From positions 57,618-121,617 of the forward strand of contig JAHQIW010006142.1 in NCBI GenBank assembly GCA_019055375.1: a stretch of DNA of 64,000 bases, in the 5' to 3' direction. The translations under genes were made by a program, and so were the position numbers. The notes beneath the pieces are model-generated. The model did no database searches. It saw only the letters and a list, made by a program, of their open reading frames with translations, and was not told the origin of the DNA. Shown one piece after another: positions 12,201 through 21,345 of the stretch (its first letter is position 1; each line of letters begins with the position of its first letter). This DNA comes from Parelaphostrongylus tenuis. Lineage: Eukaryota; Nematoda; Chromadorea; Rhabditida; Metastrongylidae.

Positions 12201-12765
12201 TTTATTTCTTCATTGATTGTGGGAAAACAATCTGGTCAAAGTGGGGTTAGATTGGAAGCCGAATAGTTTAAACTTAGCCTAAGAAACAAACTCATGAAAA
12301 AAGATCACTCCAGCAGAGCAAATCTTCGTTATAATAAGATTTTCTATCAAAAGAGAAAAAAGTTGCATTTTAACTCAAGAATTCAATAAAGAAGCTTCCG
12401 TAGAGAGAAGTTTTCCTGAGACTTGAAAAAATTTCTTCTGGGAAATCACAATACATGAAATTATATAAAAAATGGTGTCTTCTTCAGAATTATCGTTTAC
12501 ATGTTATCATGTTATTAATGACTTCCTTTTCGCTCTAAAAGAAGTAAGTAAGCCCAGGGAAGAATGGCTTTATGAAACTCCAAGAACCCTGAAAATATGG
12601 GGAACAGTGACAGAAAAGACTAATTCCATCAGTAAAGAATTTATCTATCCTGTTTTTTTGTAAATAACGAAGTATGCGGAACTTACCTACGGTGATCTTG
12701 AGGTTGGAGGGCGTTTTAGATACAGCAGACATGTCAGAATTGGCACGAGATCTGCAAACGTTCAT
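1..12765 (-). CDS. DEG/ENaC (degenerin/amiloride-sensitive) sodium channel subunit gene, 3' part outside window
   Basis: Six exons join in frame: 12687-12765, 11911-12025, 11194-11361, 10836-11027, 3876-3997 and 1-233 (open at the left edge). The joined product is at least 303 residues. It starts MNVCRSRAN. An N-terminal cytoplasmic part precedes a single membrane segment at about residues 69-84 (CFIIIVFVVLALIQIY). The family post-TM1 motif FPTIAICN follows at residues 109-116. The extracellular part is Cys-rich, with SGLCWAINTD matching the family's GxCxxFN region. The family forms trimeric Na+ channels with two membrane segments; the second segment and pore lie beyond the window. Every junction keeps phase. 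Intron 2 uses a GC donor. The HG gating motif reads MDG (D52-G53). Introns 4 (6.8 kb) and 5 (3.6 kb) are full of mobile elements. The start ATG at 12765 is a choice; an acceptor-like CAG just downstream leaves open an earlier exon. Subtype is not assigned. Confidence 0.8.
310..420. repeat. Repeat A fragment
   Basis: The piece from the 'ggcgataa' end through GATCTCGTTTTCTGGGCAGG to CTTGAATCCCTGGCTAGAG matches the better-preserved copies at 785-1165 and 15840-16210. It is diverged and truncated. Confidence 0.45.
785..1165 (-). repeat. Repeat A copy (dispersed, non-coding, G/C-rich end)
   Basis: On the minus strand the repeat opens near the TAGAAGGCGTCAAATG end. It runs through CTCATTTGTTGGACAGAG and ATAACGCTGT, then CCCAGTTGAATAACAAC, and ends in a C-rich tract, seen on plus as a G-rich run at 797-838. 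The same order of blocks recurs at 15840-16210 and 35085-35490. It carries no conserved protein; apparent reading frames are by-products. Confidence 0.65.
797..838 (+). other. G-rich tract with quadruplex-like spacing
   Basis: Several runs of three to five G separated by short loops lie at the end of a repeat A copy. The equivalent ends of other copies are also G/C-homopolymer rich, for example around 15847-15855. Confidence 0.4.
1555..1965 (+). mobile_element. Internally deleted mariner-like element
   Basis: Inverted ends TTTAATAGGCTGG (left, about 1552) and its complement (right, ending about 1965) bound the element. Inside, 1639-1881 encodes an N-terminal helix-turn-helix-like part (GRSKVYRWFKKSDEDEAEF) fused straight to a mariner-like C-terminus (LLPEKWQEMLEVEGEYFDY). 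The central catalytic D,D-D region is absent, so the element is non-autonomous. It lies in the DEG/ENaC intron. Confidence 0.65.
1639..1881 (+). pseudogene. Mariner transposase remnant, catalytic core deleted
   Basis: An 80-residue open frame begins MMELISEQIRLLMMHEWLLG, resembling the DNA-binding start of a mariner transposase. It ends LLPEKWQEMLEVEGEYFDY, resembling the family C-terminus. Intact transposases are about 340-350 residues. The fused ends mean that no functional transposase is made. Confidence 0.65.
2697..2960 (+). mobile_element. SINE-2 copy, tRNA-derived head
   Basis: Begins with GGCGCCGTGGCCTAGTGGTTG, close to the A-box of Ser/Leu-type tRNAs. It shares its body and its tail (GTGAAGACTGATCATTAAAG) with copies at 4605-4870 (plus) and 28830-29075 (minus). 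It has no coding capacity and lies in the DEG/ENaC intron. Confidence 0.6.
3876..3997 (-). CDS. DEG/ENaC exon 5, extracellular domain
   Basis: 122 nt. The acceptor ACTAG accepts the two-base overhang of exon 4. Encodes CTWPNGTSCRLSDFKPVW, then SGLCWAINTDPKRPLEVVGS, ending in phase 1 at G|GTAACT. The pattern C-x-W-x-N-G-x-x-C ... D-F-x-P ... G-L-C-W-x-x-N is typical of the DEG/ENaC ectodomain. An unspliced reading stays open upstream of the exon, but only the internal acceptor keeps the phase. Confidence 0.8.
4605..4870 (+). mobile_element. SINE-2 copy, tRNA-derived head
   Basis: Starts GGGCGCCGTGGCCGAGTAGT, a good A-box match (TGGCCGAGT). It then follows the block order of the copy at 2697-2960, ending GGAAACGAATCATAAAGTGT. 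A weak B-box-like GAGTTCCA occurs about 50 bp into the element. Confidence 0.62.
4885..5068 (+). mobile_element. 5' end fragment of an older mariner
   Basis: ATTGGGTTGGTGAAAAAGTA is a mariner-type terminal repeat followed by untranslated-leader-like sequence. It stops where a second mariner end begins at 5069. It may be the older host of that element or an adjacent fragment. Confidence 0.45.
5069..6182 (+). mobile_element. Mariner transposon, decayed and split by RTE-1 DNA
   Basis: The left end TTGGTTGGTGCAAAAATAAT and right end ACTTTTGCATCAACCTAAT form a diverged inverted repeat of mariner type. Transposase remnants are in order: the helix-turn-helix part NVDHSTVARYLRQIGRVKKV near 5334-5393, TNYHFFKSLNNFLRGK near 5516-5563, and the C-terminus RWRKCVDCNGFFVD at 6063-6104 followed by TAA. 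Frameshifts and stops make it inactive. A piece of RTE-1 interrupts it at 5579-5986. Confidence 0.78.
5579..5986 (+). mobile_element. RTE-1 3' fragment inserted in the mariner
   Basis: Matches the 3' end of the RTE-1 copy at 52790-55831, including the block around ACCTACACTTTGGGCGGATA and the terminal GCTGGGGTCCGCACAATTGTG. It is flanked by AATCAACA at 5571-5578 and 5987-5994, a target-site duplication. The mariner frame resumes at the second copy (NQQEAENAF). This is a 5'-truncated retrotransposition product. Confidence 0.75.
6425..8000 (-). pseudogene. RTE-2 non-LTR retrotransposon, decayed reverse transcriptase region
   Basis: On the minus strand, reverse transcriptase blocks appear in order. 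Near 7500-7607 is MITKLIEVSREKKQQLCLTF followed by SDLKKASDSVETEEVIK. Around 6960-7300 lie diverged palm-domain blocks. At 6442-6687 is the C-terminal block MRINDNRWTRAVRITRDIKR with GRSPTRWSDFF. The element has frameshifts and stops throughout and no intact endonuclease. It differs from RTE-1 in this C-terminal block, so it is a second subfamily. Further pieces occur at 48580-49290 and 50235-50545. Confidence 0.75.
10836..11027 (-). CDS. DEG/ENaC exon 4, extracellular domain
   Basis: 192 nt. The acceptor is CTTTAG and the donor is TTTAT|GTAAGT. Encodes VCSKGIYSDFVRFFIVPCEN and on to KKTAFEQVYF, with five cysteines. Phase fits both neighbours exactly. The next exon is 6.8 kb away. Confidence 0.8.
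11194..11361 (-). CDS. DEG/ENaC exon 3, TM1 and FPTIAICN motif
   Basis: 168 nt between acceptor TTTTCAG|ATATAT and donor TTCAG|GTGAAT. Encodes YIW followed by the hydrophobic run CFIIIVFVVLALIQIY and then AITFPTIAICNNNQF. The F-P-T-x-x-x-C-N sequence just after the membrane segment is the most diagnostic feature of the gene. Confidence 0.88.
11440..11820. repeat. Foldback/SINE-like element in DEG/ENaC intron 2
   Basis: Contains a tRNA B-box-like piece on minus (GGATGAAACGCGGGTTTGAC). It also contains a long hairpin with arms 11653-11705 and 11759-11812, built on CACAGTGTTATGATGTTTCA and its complement. A related element lies at 61700-61985 on plus. Confidence 0.55.
11911..12025 (-). CDS. DEG/ENaC exon 2, ends at a GC donor
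   Basis: 115 nt, entering in phase 1 and leaving in phase 2. It encodes residues 27-65, including KKNSFLDIILEANMDGVRHL. The position of MDG before the first membrane segment matches the family's gating HG motif. The donor is CCAG|GCAAGTTAA. No GT donor nearby gives the right phase, so this is a GC-AG intron. Confidence 0.75.
12687..12765 (-). CDS. DEG/ENaC exon 1
   Basis: Encodes MNVCRSRANSDMSAVSKTPS and six further residues, then ends in phase 1 at a consensus donor (AG|GTAAGT). The ATG at 12765 is in frame. An acceptor-like TTTGCAG ending at 12752 could instead make this an internal exon. The following 661-bp intron ends at TTTTTCAG. Confidence 0.6.
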
Positions 12766-12769
12766 TAAT

Positions 12770-14160
12770 GTCAAAGTTCATGAATAACTCTATCTGGAAG
12801 AAGTGAACATCGATGTCAGGTGCTCTACCGCTTTTTCCTTCGTCACCATAGTTTACAACTGCACTTTAAGTGAGTTTGCAAGTGGATATTAGAAGTGTTT
12901 ACGCACCGAAAACGACGAAATCTGGTATGCAAAATCGAATATTTATCATTCTTGTCAAAAAGTCGTTTATTTATTCTTACAAATTCCTTTGAACTCATAC
13001 GAAGGATTGCAAAACGACTGTTATAAATTGATTTTCGTTCATACATTACTGAGAACCCGTTCGATTTTGAAGGAGGCCCATGCCACCTTTGGTCAATTAT
13101 GTCCGAAAATGCATAGAAATCAATAGATTCTTCACATTTATGTCATAGAGAACATTCATTTTACAGGAACCTAGCAAATTCCCTACTCTCCGTAGTTGAA
13201 AATTTTGACCATGAGGAATATTCTGTCAGAAAAGATTCATGACTAATGTTGGACGTAAGAGATTTGATCTTGAAGAGAAATAACAGCTTCATCATAACAC
13301 AGTATTATTCATTATTTATTATAACACATTGTTATAACACTTCGTGTGTGGCTCAAACAGAAATTAAGGAATTACTGCTTTATCGTTTTAGCAAGTTCGC
13401 CTTCTGCGCATATTTTCTAGAGTGTGCTACGGATTTTTGCAGTCTCTAGAGTTGATCACTTTCTTCACTACGCAAATCGTAGCCCCATTCAAACTTTTCA
13501 AAGCCTGTCTACTAATGTAGTATTTTTTGAAGAAACAGAATATTTTTTTGGTTTTTTTTTATTTTCATAAAATGGTTTGGGGAGAAACTACAAATCGGTG
13601 ATCATCATTTCTTTCACATGTTGACCATTGTTTCTATTAGTGAGTTGATTGATAATTACAAAAAATCGTTCACTTTGACCGACAGGAAAGCTTCTAACTC
13701 AAATCAGACTACAGAAAAAGTTATGATGTAAAATTTCTTGCTGAATTGAGTGGCACATGTTTTTCGGTGATATTTGATGATCAGTTATTCACAGAAGGAA
13801 TAATTTGACAAATTAGATCCGGTAAGAGCAGAAGAATAGGTTGAGTTGTAAAAAGATAAATTGGGAGAGCTAGAGAGAGAAGGAAAGAGAAAAAGAGAAC
13901 TAAAGAGATAGAAGTTTAGAGTCTAGGAGAAGGAAGAAAAAAAAAACCAGGATTTTAAAGCCTAAGTACTTACAGTTATGTTCCTAATATCAGGCCATCA
14001 AACTGACTTAGTAAGACAAGCCGTACCTTATTCACTTCGGTGAGAAATGTGATTGTCTCAGTTCAAAAAACTACGTGATATATGGAATAAGGTCAGCTTC
14101 GTAAGAGATCTCTCAGTAAACTTTCTGATTTGATTTCTGGATCTCATCAAAAACGCCTCG
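12770..14160. other. No supported gene
   Basis: AT-rich sequence upstream of the DEG/ENaC exons. A purine-rich stretch at 13860-13950 is simple sequence. A minus reading frame at 12843-13046 contains a GTAAGA donor but its phase does not fit exon 1. Confidence 0.4.
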
Positions 14161-14184
14161 GAATTATTGCACACTGCAGTTATG

Positions 14185-14352
14185 TATTCTGTTGTGTTGA
14201 GATGGGGTAAACGCGTCATCAGGTTGTTCCGTTCTAAGGTCTATCACCTGAGGAGACAGCTCAGAATTCAAGAATTTGCGAAAAAGTATTACGGTTCAGT
14301 TCAGCGTAGCAAGCGCAGTGCGTTTGAAACCATTAGATGCTTCTCAGATTGA
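14185..14352 (+). CDS. Candidate exon, basic protein, unknown
   Basis: ATG at 14182 follows an acceptor-like ACTGCAG and opens MYSVVLRWGKRVIRLFRSKV, then SVQRSKRSAFETIRCFSD and a stop. It is rich in Arg and Lys. There is no family match, and no partner exon was found. Chance is possible. Confidence 0.25.
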   Translation, partial: YSVVLRWGKRVIRLFRSKVYHLRRQLRIQEFAKKYYGSVQRSKRSAFETIRCFSD

Positions 14353-14579
14353 AATTTACTTGTGAAAATCTCCAGTTGCATATTCGTTTGTGAAAACTCA
14401 TAGGCAATTTGTCGTTGGTCTTCAGACACGACAGCTGTCTTCGTCGACTGTCTAAATGTTTGATTTTTTGAGTACAAGGATGGAAAGAAAGTTCTTGGGT
14501 ACTTTGATAAGCATAAGATAATTCCCATGCATACCATAGGAATATTAATTCTTTGTAGTCTCCGCAATGCCCAACATTA

Positions 14580-14907
14580 CAATCGAAGTTCGTGTTTTAT
14601 TGCCTCATCATTGGAGAACGAGAGCTTTCACAGCGAGCTGCGGTAGTCGATGAATAAAACGAAGTTGAACGAGAAGGCACAACAAGCATATCTGCTGCTC
14701 GTATCAACGCTTTAGTGCCTTGAATCTTGACTTCGGAGACAAGCCTTTTCCAAGGCTCGCCGATTTAGATCGTTCGACGAGGTTGAAGAAGCATGTTAAG
14801 AGTTACTTGATTTAAAGTCGAAGGAATGGTACTTTGACCACATCCGAAACTGGGGGACCGATGGCAAAAGCCGTAGAAAGCGATGATTTTATTTTGAAGA
14901 GTAGTTC
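14580..14907 (+). mobile_element. Internally deleted mariner-like element (MITE-like)
   Basis: The N-terminal-like part (near 14590-14780) joins directly to FDEVEEAC and SKEWYFDHIRN near 14775-14850, then KSRRKR in a shifted frame, where the family has a RWQKVVE block. The same join occurs in the copy at 47680-48010. The catalytic core is missing, so both copies probably descend from one deleted element. A foldback element abuts its 3' end. Confidence 0.55.
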
Positions 14908-15335
14908 CTTTCATTATTATTTGAGCCAACATGTCATGTGGTCTGGTAAGGGCTCTTGTACAGCCCGAGACACGTGTTTCGTCCTTACAGACTCATCAGC
15001 CGGGCAGAACCCGTCGTCTGTCGATCTTTTATAGTCAGTTCTCTCGGGAGCATCACACTCCTTATAGAGTAGTTGTCGACGACGTACGCTTTACACTCTA
15101 TGTCAGGCGAAACATTCACCTAACACAGAGTGTTTTCGCACTCGTTTGCTAGTTGGCTGGTATATTTATCATATTATACCCTTCCTTCGAGTGCTTTATT
15201 AAGACCACGCTCAAATTTCAATAGATCCTTTCATTATTATTTGAGCCAACATGCCATGTGGTCTGGTAAGGGCTCTTATACAGACCACATGACATGTTGG
15301 CTCAAATAATAATAAAAAGATCTATTGAAATTTGA
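14907..15335. mobile_element. Foldback (MITE-like) element B with duplicated terminus
   Basis: The end TTATTTGAGCCAACATGTCA with GTGGTCTGGTAAGGGCTCTT occurs at 14918-14963, again at 15238-15275, and inverted at 15281-15333. The interior carries ACACGTGTTTCGTCCTTACA and TACGCTTTACACTCTATGTC, shared with 37840-38470 and 49035-49145. No protein is encoded. Confidence 0.65.
15213..15333. repeat. Near-perfect inverted repeat, about 50-bp arms
   Basis: Arms 15213-15265 and 15281-15333 are complementary from AAATTTCAATAGATC inward to GTGGTCTG, with a spacer of about 15 bp. They form the terminal part of foldback element B. Confidence 0.75.
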
Positions 15336-15369
15336 AATTCATAGTTTCCCTTTCAACGTATTACTTCTC

Positions 15370-15720
15370 AAATGGTACTTATGGTTAGACGGCGATAAAT
15401 TTTTGATCCGATCTCATTCGCTGAACAAAAACTTTACATAAGATTGATAGTAATCATTCGAAAGCTTAAATTTCTGACTACAACACAACGCTATCGGTTT
15501 GTCAAAAAACCATTTCGCAACGCTGAAAAATCGAAAATAAAGTTTTTTTCCTCAGTCGTTTTTTCGCCTTCATTTTTGCCTCGAGTATAAATCGCTGGGG
15601 CATGAAAAGCACATCAGCATGTAGAGAATTTTCCGTAGTGTCAGAATCGGTGTGTTTTCTTTGAAGCTTTTGCCGATGTGGTAAAGAAATCCTCAATAAA
15701 ATGGCATTAGTTTCCACCAT
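15370..15720 (+). repeat. Repeat A copy
   Basis: Opens TTAGACGGCGATAAATTTTT, then GATCTCATTCGCTGAACAAA and AATCATTCGAAAGCTTAAAT, the same block order as the copies at 785-1165 and 35085-35490. Confidence 0.55.
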
Positions 15721-15839
15721 TTCAAAGCATAGTGCGGTAGATCACTGCCGAGCTACGCTGTGAATCAGGAGATTACTTCACTAATAAGTCGTCGGTGTGG
15801 TTTTCCTTCACATGGTATGAACCTTTTCGACAACTTTGT

Positions 15840-16210
15840 CAAGGAGTGGGGGGGTCAAGAGTGAGGTGATCGATCGTGTTTGAAATATTGCCATTCAATT
15901 GGGGATGTTTCATCGCATCGTCAGAAACTTCACTTTAGAAAAACATAGATTCTGATACTACAAAAAATTCTCCACACGCTGATCTGCTTTTCGTGCTTCC
16001 ACCTATTTACACGCGTCATGAAAACAAAGGCGGGAAGAGATAGGAAACAAAATTCAATTCCAAATGTCACAGCGTTATTAAAGGAAATTTTAAAAAACCA
16101 GTCACGTATCGCGCTAGTCAGAGTTTTCAACTTTCGAATTATTACTAACACTCCTATGAACATTTCCTGTCCAGCAAATGAGATCGCCTCAAAAATTTGT
16201 CGTCGTTAAC
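15840..16210 (-). repeat. Repeat A copy
   Basis: On minus it runs from GACGACAAATTTTTGAGGCG through CATTTGCTGGACAGGAAATG and AATAACGCTGTGACATTTGG to CCCCAATTGAATGGCAATAT, ending in a C-rich tract near 15850. It lies in opposite orientation to the neighbouring copy. Confidence 0.62.
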
Positions 16211-16798
16211 ATATAAATATCCACAAAATTCTACATACAGCGCAGAGGAGGAATTCTTTGAGCATCTACAAAACGATTTGTACTGCCTATTCCTTTGTTC
16301 ACAAAGGAGTAGCGTAGTACGATATCAAGCATAAACACAAAACTACTGAGATGAGAGCGAGTCTCAGAAACTCATGTGTACCGGACACGCTACACCAATA
16401 CCGATACTAAAGTGCTATTAAGCACACCATCTTAAGCCTAAAGGACGCTTTATTCTTTTATCGGCCAAATTTACTCTATTGTGGTATCAGTAATTACTTG
16501 CTTACAAAAATGACCTTGTTCATATGTATGTTCTTATCACTGTAAAATGAGTACCGTTTCTACCAGTTTACCAGTTCATTCTATGAGATTATTCTATCAG
16601 TGGACTGATCTATCAGTTTTATTAGTCAGTATTCCATAAAGGCTTTGTATTGACGATGGAAGAAAAGTGCGACCAAAATAGAGTAGTTATTGACTGTATC
16701 TTTGTCTCCCATAAAAAAGTGGTCAGCAAAGCAAATTTTTGAATTAACAAATTAAAGAAACAAAGAGTACACTTGAAGTTAGAGAAAGAAATGCATAC

Positions 16799-16950
16799 CG
16801 TCTGATGAAATGCTGAATACTGCCAAATTCATGACCACTCGCCCTCCTGATGTCTTCAGATGGAGCGAATGTGTCGAGAAATCGTTCTGCCATTCGAGGC
16901 ATACCGGCGACAACAGCAATCAGAGTAGTTGCACAATACTTATTCAGGTA
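16799..16950 (-). CDS. Candidate internal exon, unknown protein
   Basis: The frame reads YLNKYCATTLIAVVAGMPRM, then AERFLDTFAPSEDIRRASGH, then EFGSIQHFIR, and ends in phase 2 at a GTATGC donor. Composition and codon use look like real protein. The acceptor is weak (ATAG|TAC, or AAG|TAT 12 bp on). No partner exon was found within about 500 bp and I do not recognise the family. Confidence 0.45.
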
Positions 16951-17314
16951 CTATTGCTACTAATAAGTTATCATAATTACAGTCTGAAATTAAATTAGAG
17001 ACTCTCAGTGAACACTTAAGAGATGTTTTCTTATGAGAACGCCGTCCTAATAATTGTCATAGCTGATGATAAGAATGTAAGAATACATTCCCATAGGAAG
17101 TGGAACGCTCTGACGCGCATAAAAAGTAGCTAGTTGAGGAACATAAAGCGAAGCTAAACACTTCATTAAGCACGCATAGGACGTAAAAGCAAACGGAGAT
17201 AATTTTAGAAACAATATAACAATCTGCGCAAAAATTTAAGACTTGGGCACGCAAGGCCTTTGAAATATCTTGAATAAATCGAAAGAATGCTAAAATAAAT
17301 CCAAAGAGAAGTGC

Positions 17315-17512
17315 ATGATAATTATGAGCGATTTCGCTTTATACTTAGGTCAACTCATGAAAATGAGCCAGGCACATCCTTCGAGTCACAAAACAGAAAC
17401 ATTCAAACAGGCTATTGATCGTGTGAGGGAAATTTTTTTACAATTGTGTTCTGCTGATATTTTGAAAGTTTTTCAAAGAGCAAATTGCGTGCCAGACGAA
17501 AGAGAAAGTTAA
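17315..17512 (+). CDS. Candidate small ORF, unknown
   Basis: The ATG-initiated frame begins MIIMSDFALYLGQLMKMSQA and continues with ETFKQAIDRVREIFLQLC to a stop. The amphipathic helix content looks protein-like. No splice partner or family was recognised, and a chance frame is possible. Confidence 0.25.
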   Translation: MIIMSDFALYLGQLMKMSQAHPSSHKTETFKQAIDRVREIFLQLCSADILKVFQRANCVPDERES

Positions 17513-17519
17513 GAAATTC

Positions 17520-20500
17520 TGTGAAGATTTCTAATTGTTTTAGAAAAAAGAGCAGCGTGAGCGACTTAACCCTTTGAAAGCGACGTGAGCTGTTCTTAGC
17601 TCACTTCGCACACTGCGTGTGCAGCTGTCCGGATTGGCGAGGAATCTTTATTATCTCGCGTTGCAATGAAAACCGTATGCCACGATGAAATGATGAACTA
17701 TAGCAAAAGAGACTTCTATAAAATTTTTATAATTAAGAGAATGCTCATGCTTCATAAAGGATTGTTCTTGATTTTTAGGAAAATTTGTCACTGTAAAGTA
17801 TTGAGCAATACTGAAAAGATTTCTATAAACTTATTTATAGTGGAAACAACGCATAGTTGCCCAAAATATTCCCAAAATTTACTCCGATTTGTGCGAACTT
17901 CAGTAACTTACTCTGAAGTGTGCTTGAGTTTACTTGCCTTTTTCAAACAGAAGAGTATTATCACCAGACTATTAGTAATTGATCAAAATTCAAGGAATGA
18001 AGATTTTTTTAGCGGGCTTAGTACAAAAACATTCTTATTGCGCTGCAATGCGTAATAAGAGTACTACGTCTTGCTTCTGGACTTAATAGCCCGTTGTTTC
18101 GGACTTTACTCTGATGTCTTTGGTCCTGATACGAAATTTTGACTTTTGAACATTTATATTGTTTTGAGGTGACAAATTAGTTATTGGAGAAGCATATTTT
18201 TAGCATAGAGGATCCCAACGTGTTCCAAAATCCCCACCTTTTGATCTGAAAGGTACATCATTGGGAAGATCATACTTCTAGCTCTTATTGTGCATTTCTA
18301 TCGACTTTTTTATAAACACATTTGGCAATGTGAAACTAGTGGAAGCATATCTGGAGAGAGTTTTAGTATGCAGCGGGGAGTAATCAGCGACAGAGTTTGC
18401 ATTGATCAAATTTGGGAGCACTTGTGCAAAAAATACACTTACACTGTGTCTTTTGCTCTTCAATAAAACTAATAGTAGTCTTTGATAGCTAAAATTAGAT
18501 CTAACACTAAGGTTGGTTTATGGAAAACGCTTTTTTTTGGGTGCGTAATACCAACAAGGAAAAAATACGTCTCGCCTTCAGATTATTCAACTCATTGTTT
18601 CAGTGTTGATGATCAAATGAAGTTCTTTATATTTAGCTTCTCTTAGCGTAGTATGATGTTATAAATATACCCACTGTTGTATGTTCGAGTCCCGCCTGAC
18701 GCAAAAGTTTTGAACGTTACTCCGCATCACTGTTTTAACTCTATCGAAGATTCTGTTGGCAAGTATATGGTGGAATTTAGATGGTCGAAACATTTCATTG
18801 TCTCAACAGAACGACATTTTACCAAAAAAAAAGCTTTATCTTTGATGCCCCTCATCTCACTTGTTCACCTTTTCTATTATCGCTGAAAAGTGAATTTACT
18901 TCTAGCCCTTACTACTCATTTTTGTCGTACATCTTATAAGAGCGAGACCATCTTTTCCCTCTCATCGTCACTCTGATCACCACAGATAATAATCAATAAT
19001 TGTGTGTTCCACAATAAATTTCAAAACATGAGGTGTAGTTTGTAGAAGCTGATTGGTTTCCTGCACCTGAGCATTACGTCGCTTTGAGTGCCTTCGGACG
19101 TCATTGAAGAGTAGGGAAAAATCTTAGATGACGACACTTTCTTTGATCACTCACTCTTCATCAGCGTTTTTCGAAGTGACTGGATAAAACGCCTTTTAGT
19201 GTTGGGTGTAGTTTGGGAGGGTTTTAATCTCTAGGGGCGCGGAATGATCAAAATGACCTGAAATTTACTCAGTGGACCACTTCTGAAGGCGGATTTTCGA
19301 AGCTAATGAATGTTCGAATAGTGAGTAGTGTGGAATGCGTCTTCGATCCACTTTACATTTTCCTGATACTTAAAAACTTATGCTAAAAATATTTATTTGG
19401 ACGCAAAGCTCTTTTCGCTCAGAGATGTTCCTTAACGCAAAAGTATCCTATTCCTTCTCGATCCGTGAGCTATGAATAACTCGTAGAAATTAACGAAGCA
19501 TATGTGTGTGACATGATCAGTTCCATCAACATCTAACGACAATAGTAGGAGATTCGAATTTCTGTCTGAACAAGTTAGGTGGAGGACAAAACAAATCATG
19601 CGGTGGAGGGATAACTCTTGTTAGTTAAAACGATACTCATCGGTAGCAGTTAGGCAACAAGGAGGTTTAGATTCAACAGCTGGATGTCTACATCCATTTA
19701 AACATGGTCACGCTGGAGCTGTTAGGAGGGATGGAAATCTGATCCGGAGCGCGAAGTTGTCTTGAGGGCAATTAATGAAGGGAATACGTAGTGAGCGCAA
19801 ACGGTGCGAATGTCCAGTGTCGAAATCACTACAATAAAATGTTGTAGAGGACAGAATAAACGCAAATAGTAAAAAGTCAGTATCCAGAAAACGATAGAAC
19901 GAAGTCTTTTTGTAATTCAAATAGGCTCCTCTTCAAGGGTTTACTTATAGTAGAGAAATATTGAAAGTTACTGATGTGATGGCATTGCACGCAGTGTGCA
20001 GCATCAGTTTCGACAAGCAATTGATCGATTTCTCATTTCAAGTCATTATCATGACATTGGCACATCTTATGAAACAAAATAGTTTAAAATTGGAAGATTT
20101 TTATAGCAAATTTTAATATCTAAATTTTAATTTCAAAATAACAAGCGGATAAAGTGATTGATTAATTGATTATTACTTACTTCCTACAAAGAGTAAGAAC
20201 GAGAAGTTGTTAACTTGAAAAATAAAAGACAAATATGATTGGAATTCAAATGAATATGCATATGACAGCATAGAAATGTTCAAGCACAACTGTAACATCA
20301 CGTTTTTGTAACTACGTGACTTATTCTTTGGAATCCGGTGTCTTACGGGATTGCATCTCTATTGTTCCTACTACAAACAGCTTTTTCGATGTCTCTTCTA
20401 TCATAATCTAACAACTACTAGCGACAAAATTCCCTTTGGTGATCATAAAAATCCACATTTCATTAGATAACTACCACAACGTCAATGTAGCCGCCGCGGT

Positions 20501-20980
20501 CTCCGCGCGACGGCGTCGCGTGCCGCGCAGGATTTCAGCGTCGTTATCAAGAGGTTAGATAACGTTTGCTATTTAGATCTCTAGATATGCAGCCTAGCTT
20601 TCTCAATGAGAATAAAGAAGCGAGTTGTTTGACGAGGTTCCAGAAATATAGAGGATGTCGTGAGGCGGATAAAATACTTTCACCTTCACTTCGCCATTTT
20701 TACTTCACAAATTTCCCTGTCTCAACGATCTCGTTCAAAGCCTGATTTCTGCTTAGGCGGGGTAAGGAATCATTTAGCATTATCGAACGTGCACCGTGAA
20801 GGTCGGCATTGGAAATATCCTATATCCTGTAAAATTGTCGAAAAACATTGAGCTGGGTCCGCAGTGTGTCTTAACGATAATCGATAGACATTAGCCGTTG
20901 GCGACTTTATTCCACTGAATGTTAAGCGACAAACAATATGAGCAGCGACTGATGGTCAGAGTTCTTCACAAAAACCGTAG
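17520..20980. other. No supported gene; one GC island
   Basis: Several AT-rich reading frames (for example plus 17666-18055) lack splice partners and motifs. A tRNA B-box-like sequence (ATGTTCGAGTCCCGCCTGAC) lies near 18681 and is probably a SINE relic. The only strong compositional feature is at 20491-20530. Confidence 0.4.
20491..20530. other. Isolated GC-rich palindrome
   Basis: About 40 bp of nearly pure G+C in AT-rich surroundings. It contains the perfect inverted repeat CGCGAC-GGC-GTCGCG at 20506-20520 and CCGCCGCGG just before it. Function is unknown. Confidence 0.5.
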
Positions 20981-20989
20981 AGAGACGAT

Positions 20990-21345
20990 GTAATGAAGCT
21001 ATAAAGTTATACATATGAATGGCTCAAAAAATAATGGCCAGATATATTAAAATTTGAGCGTGGTCTAAAGAAAACACTTGAAACGAACGGTATAATATCT
21101 CATAAATACCAGCCAAGAGTTATCGAGCGTGAAATACTGCCGATTTAGTGATTTCTTCCACTTGACGGCACATGTGAATAGTAAGCCGTCAGCTACTCTA
21201 TGTAACGGGGCTTGGGTTCCCCTCAAGAGGATCGGGTAAGACGAAAGGTACTGTCAAAATGACAAGGTTGTCAAGGCCGAAACACGTATATTGGGCTAAG
21301 TGCCTATAACAGGCCACGACAAGTATGGGTCAAAAAATAATTATC
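20990..21345. mobile_element. Foldback element B, diverged copy
   Basis: Shares ATTTGAGCGTGGTCTAAAGA, the AATACCAGCCAAGAGTTATC block, and CCGAAACACGTATATTGGGC near its other end with the copy at 37840-38470. Degraded, with no coding capacity. Confidence 0.45.

Noticed and set aside
17666..18055. 129-codon plus frame
   Set aside because: The Lys/Ile/Phe/Ser-rich composition is what AT-rich random sequence gives. There is no splice context or motif.
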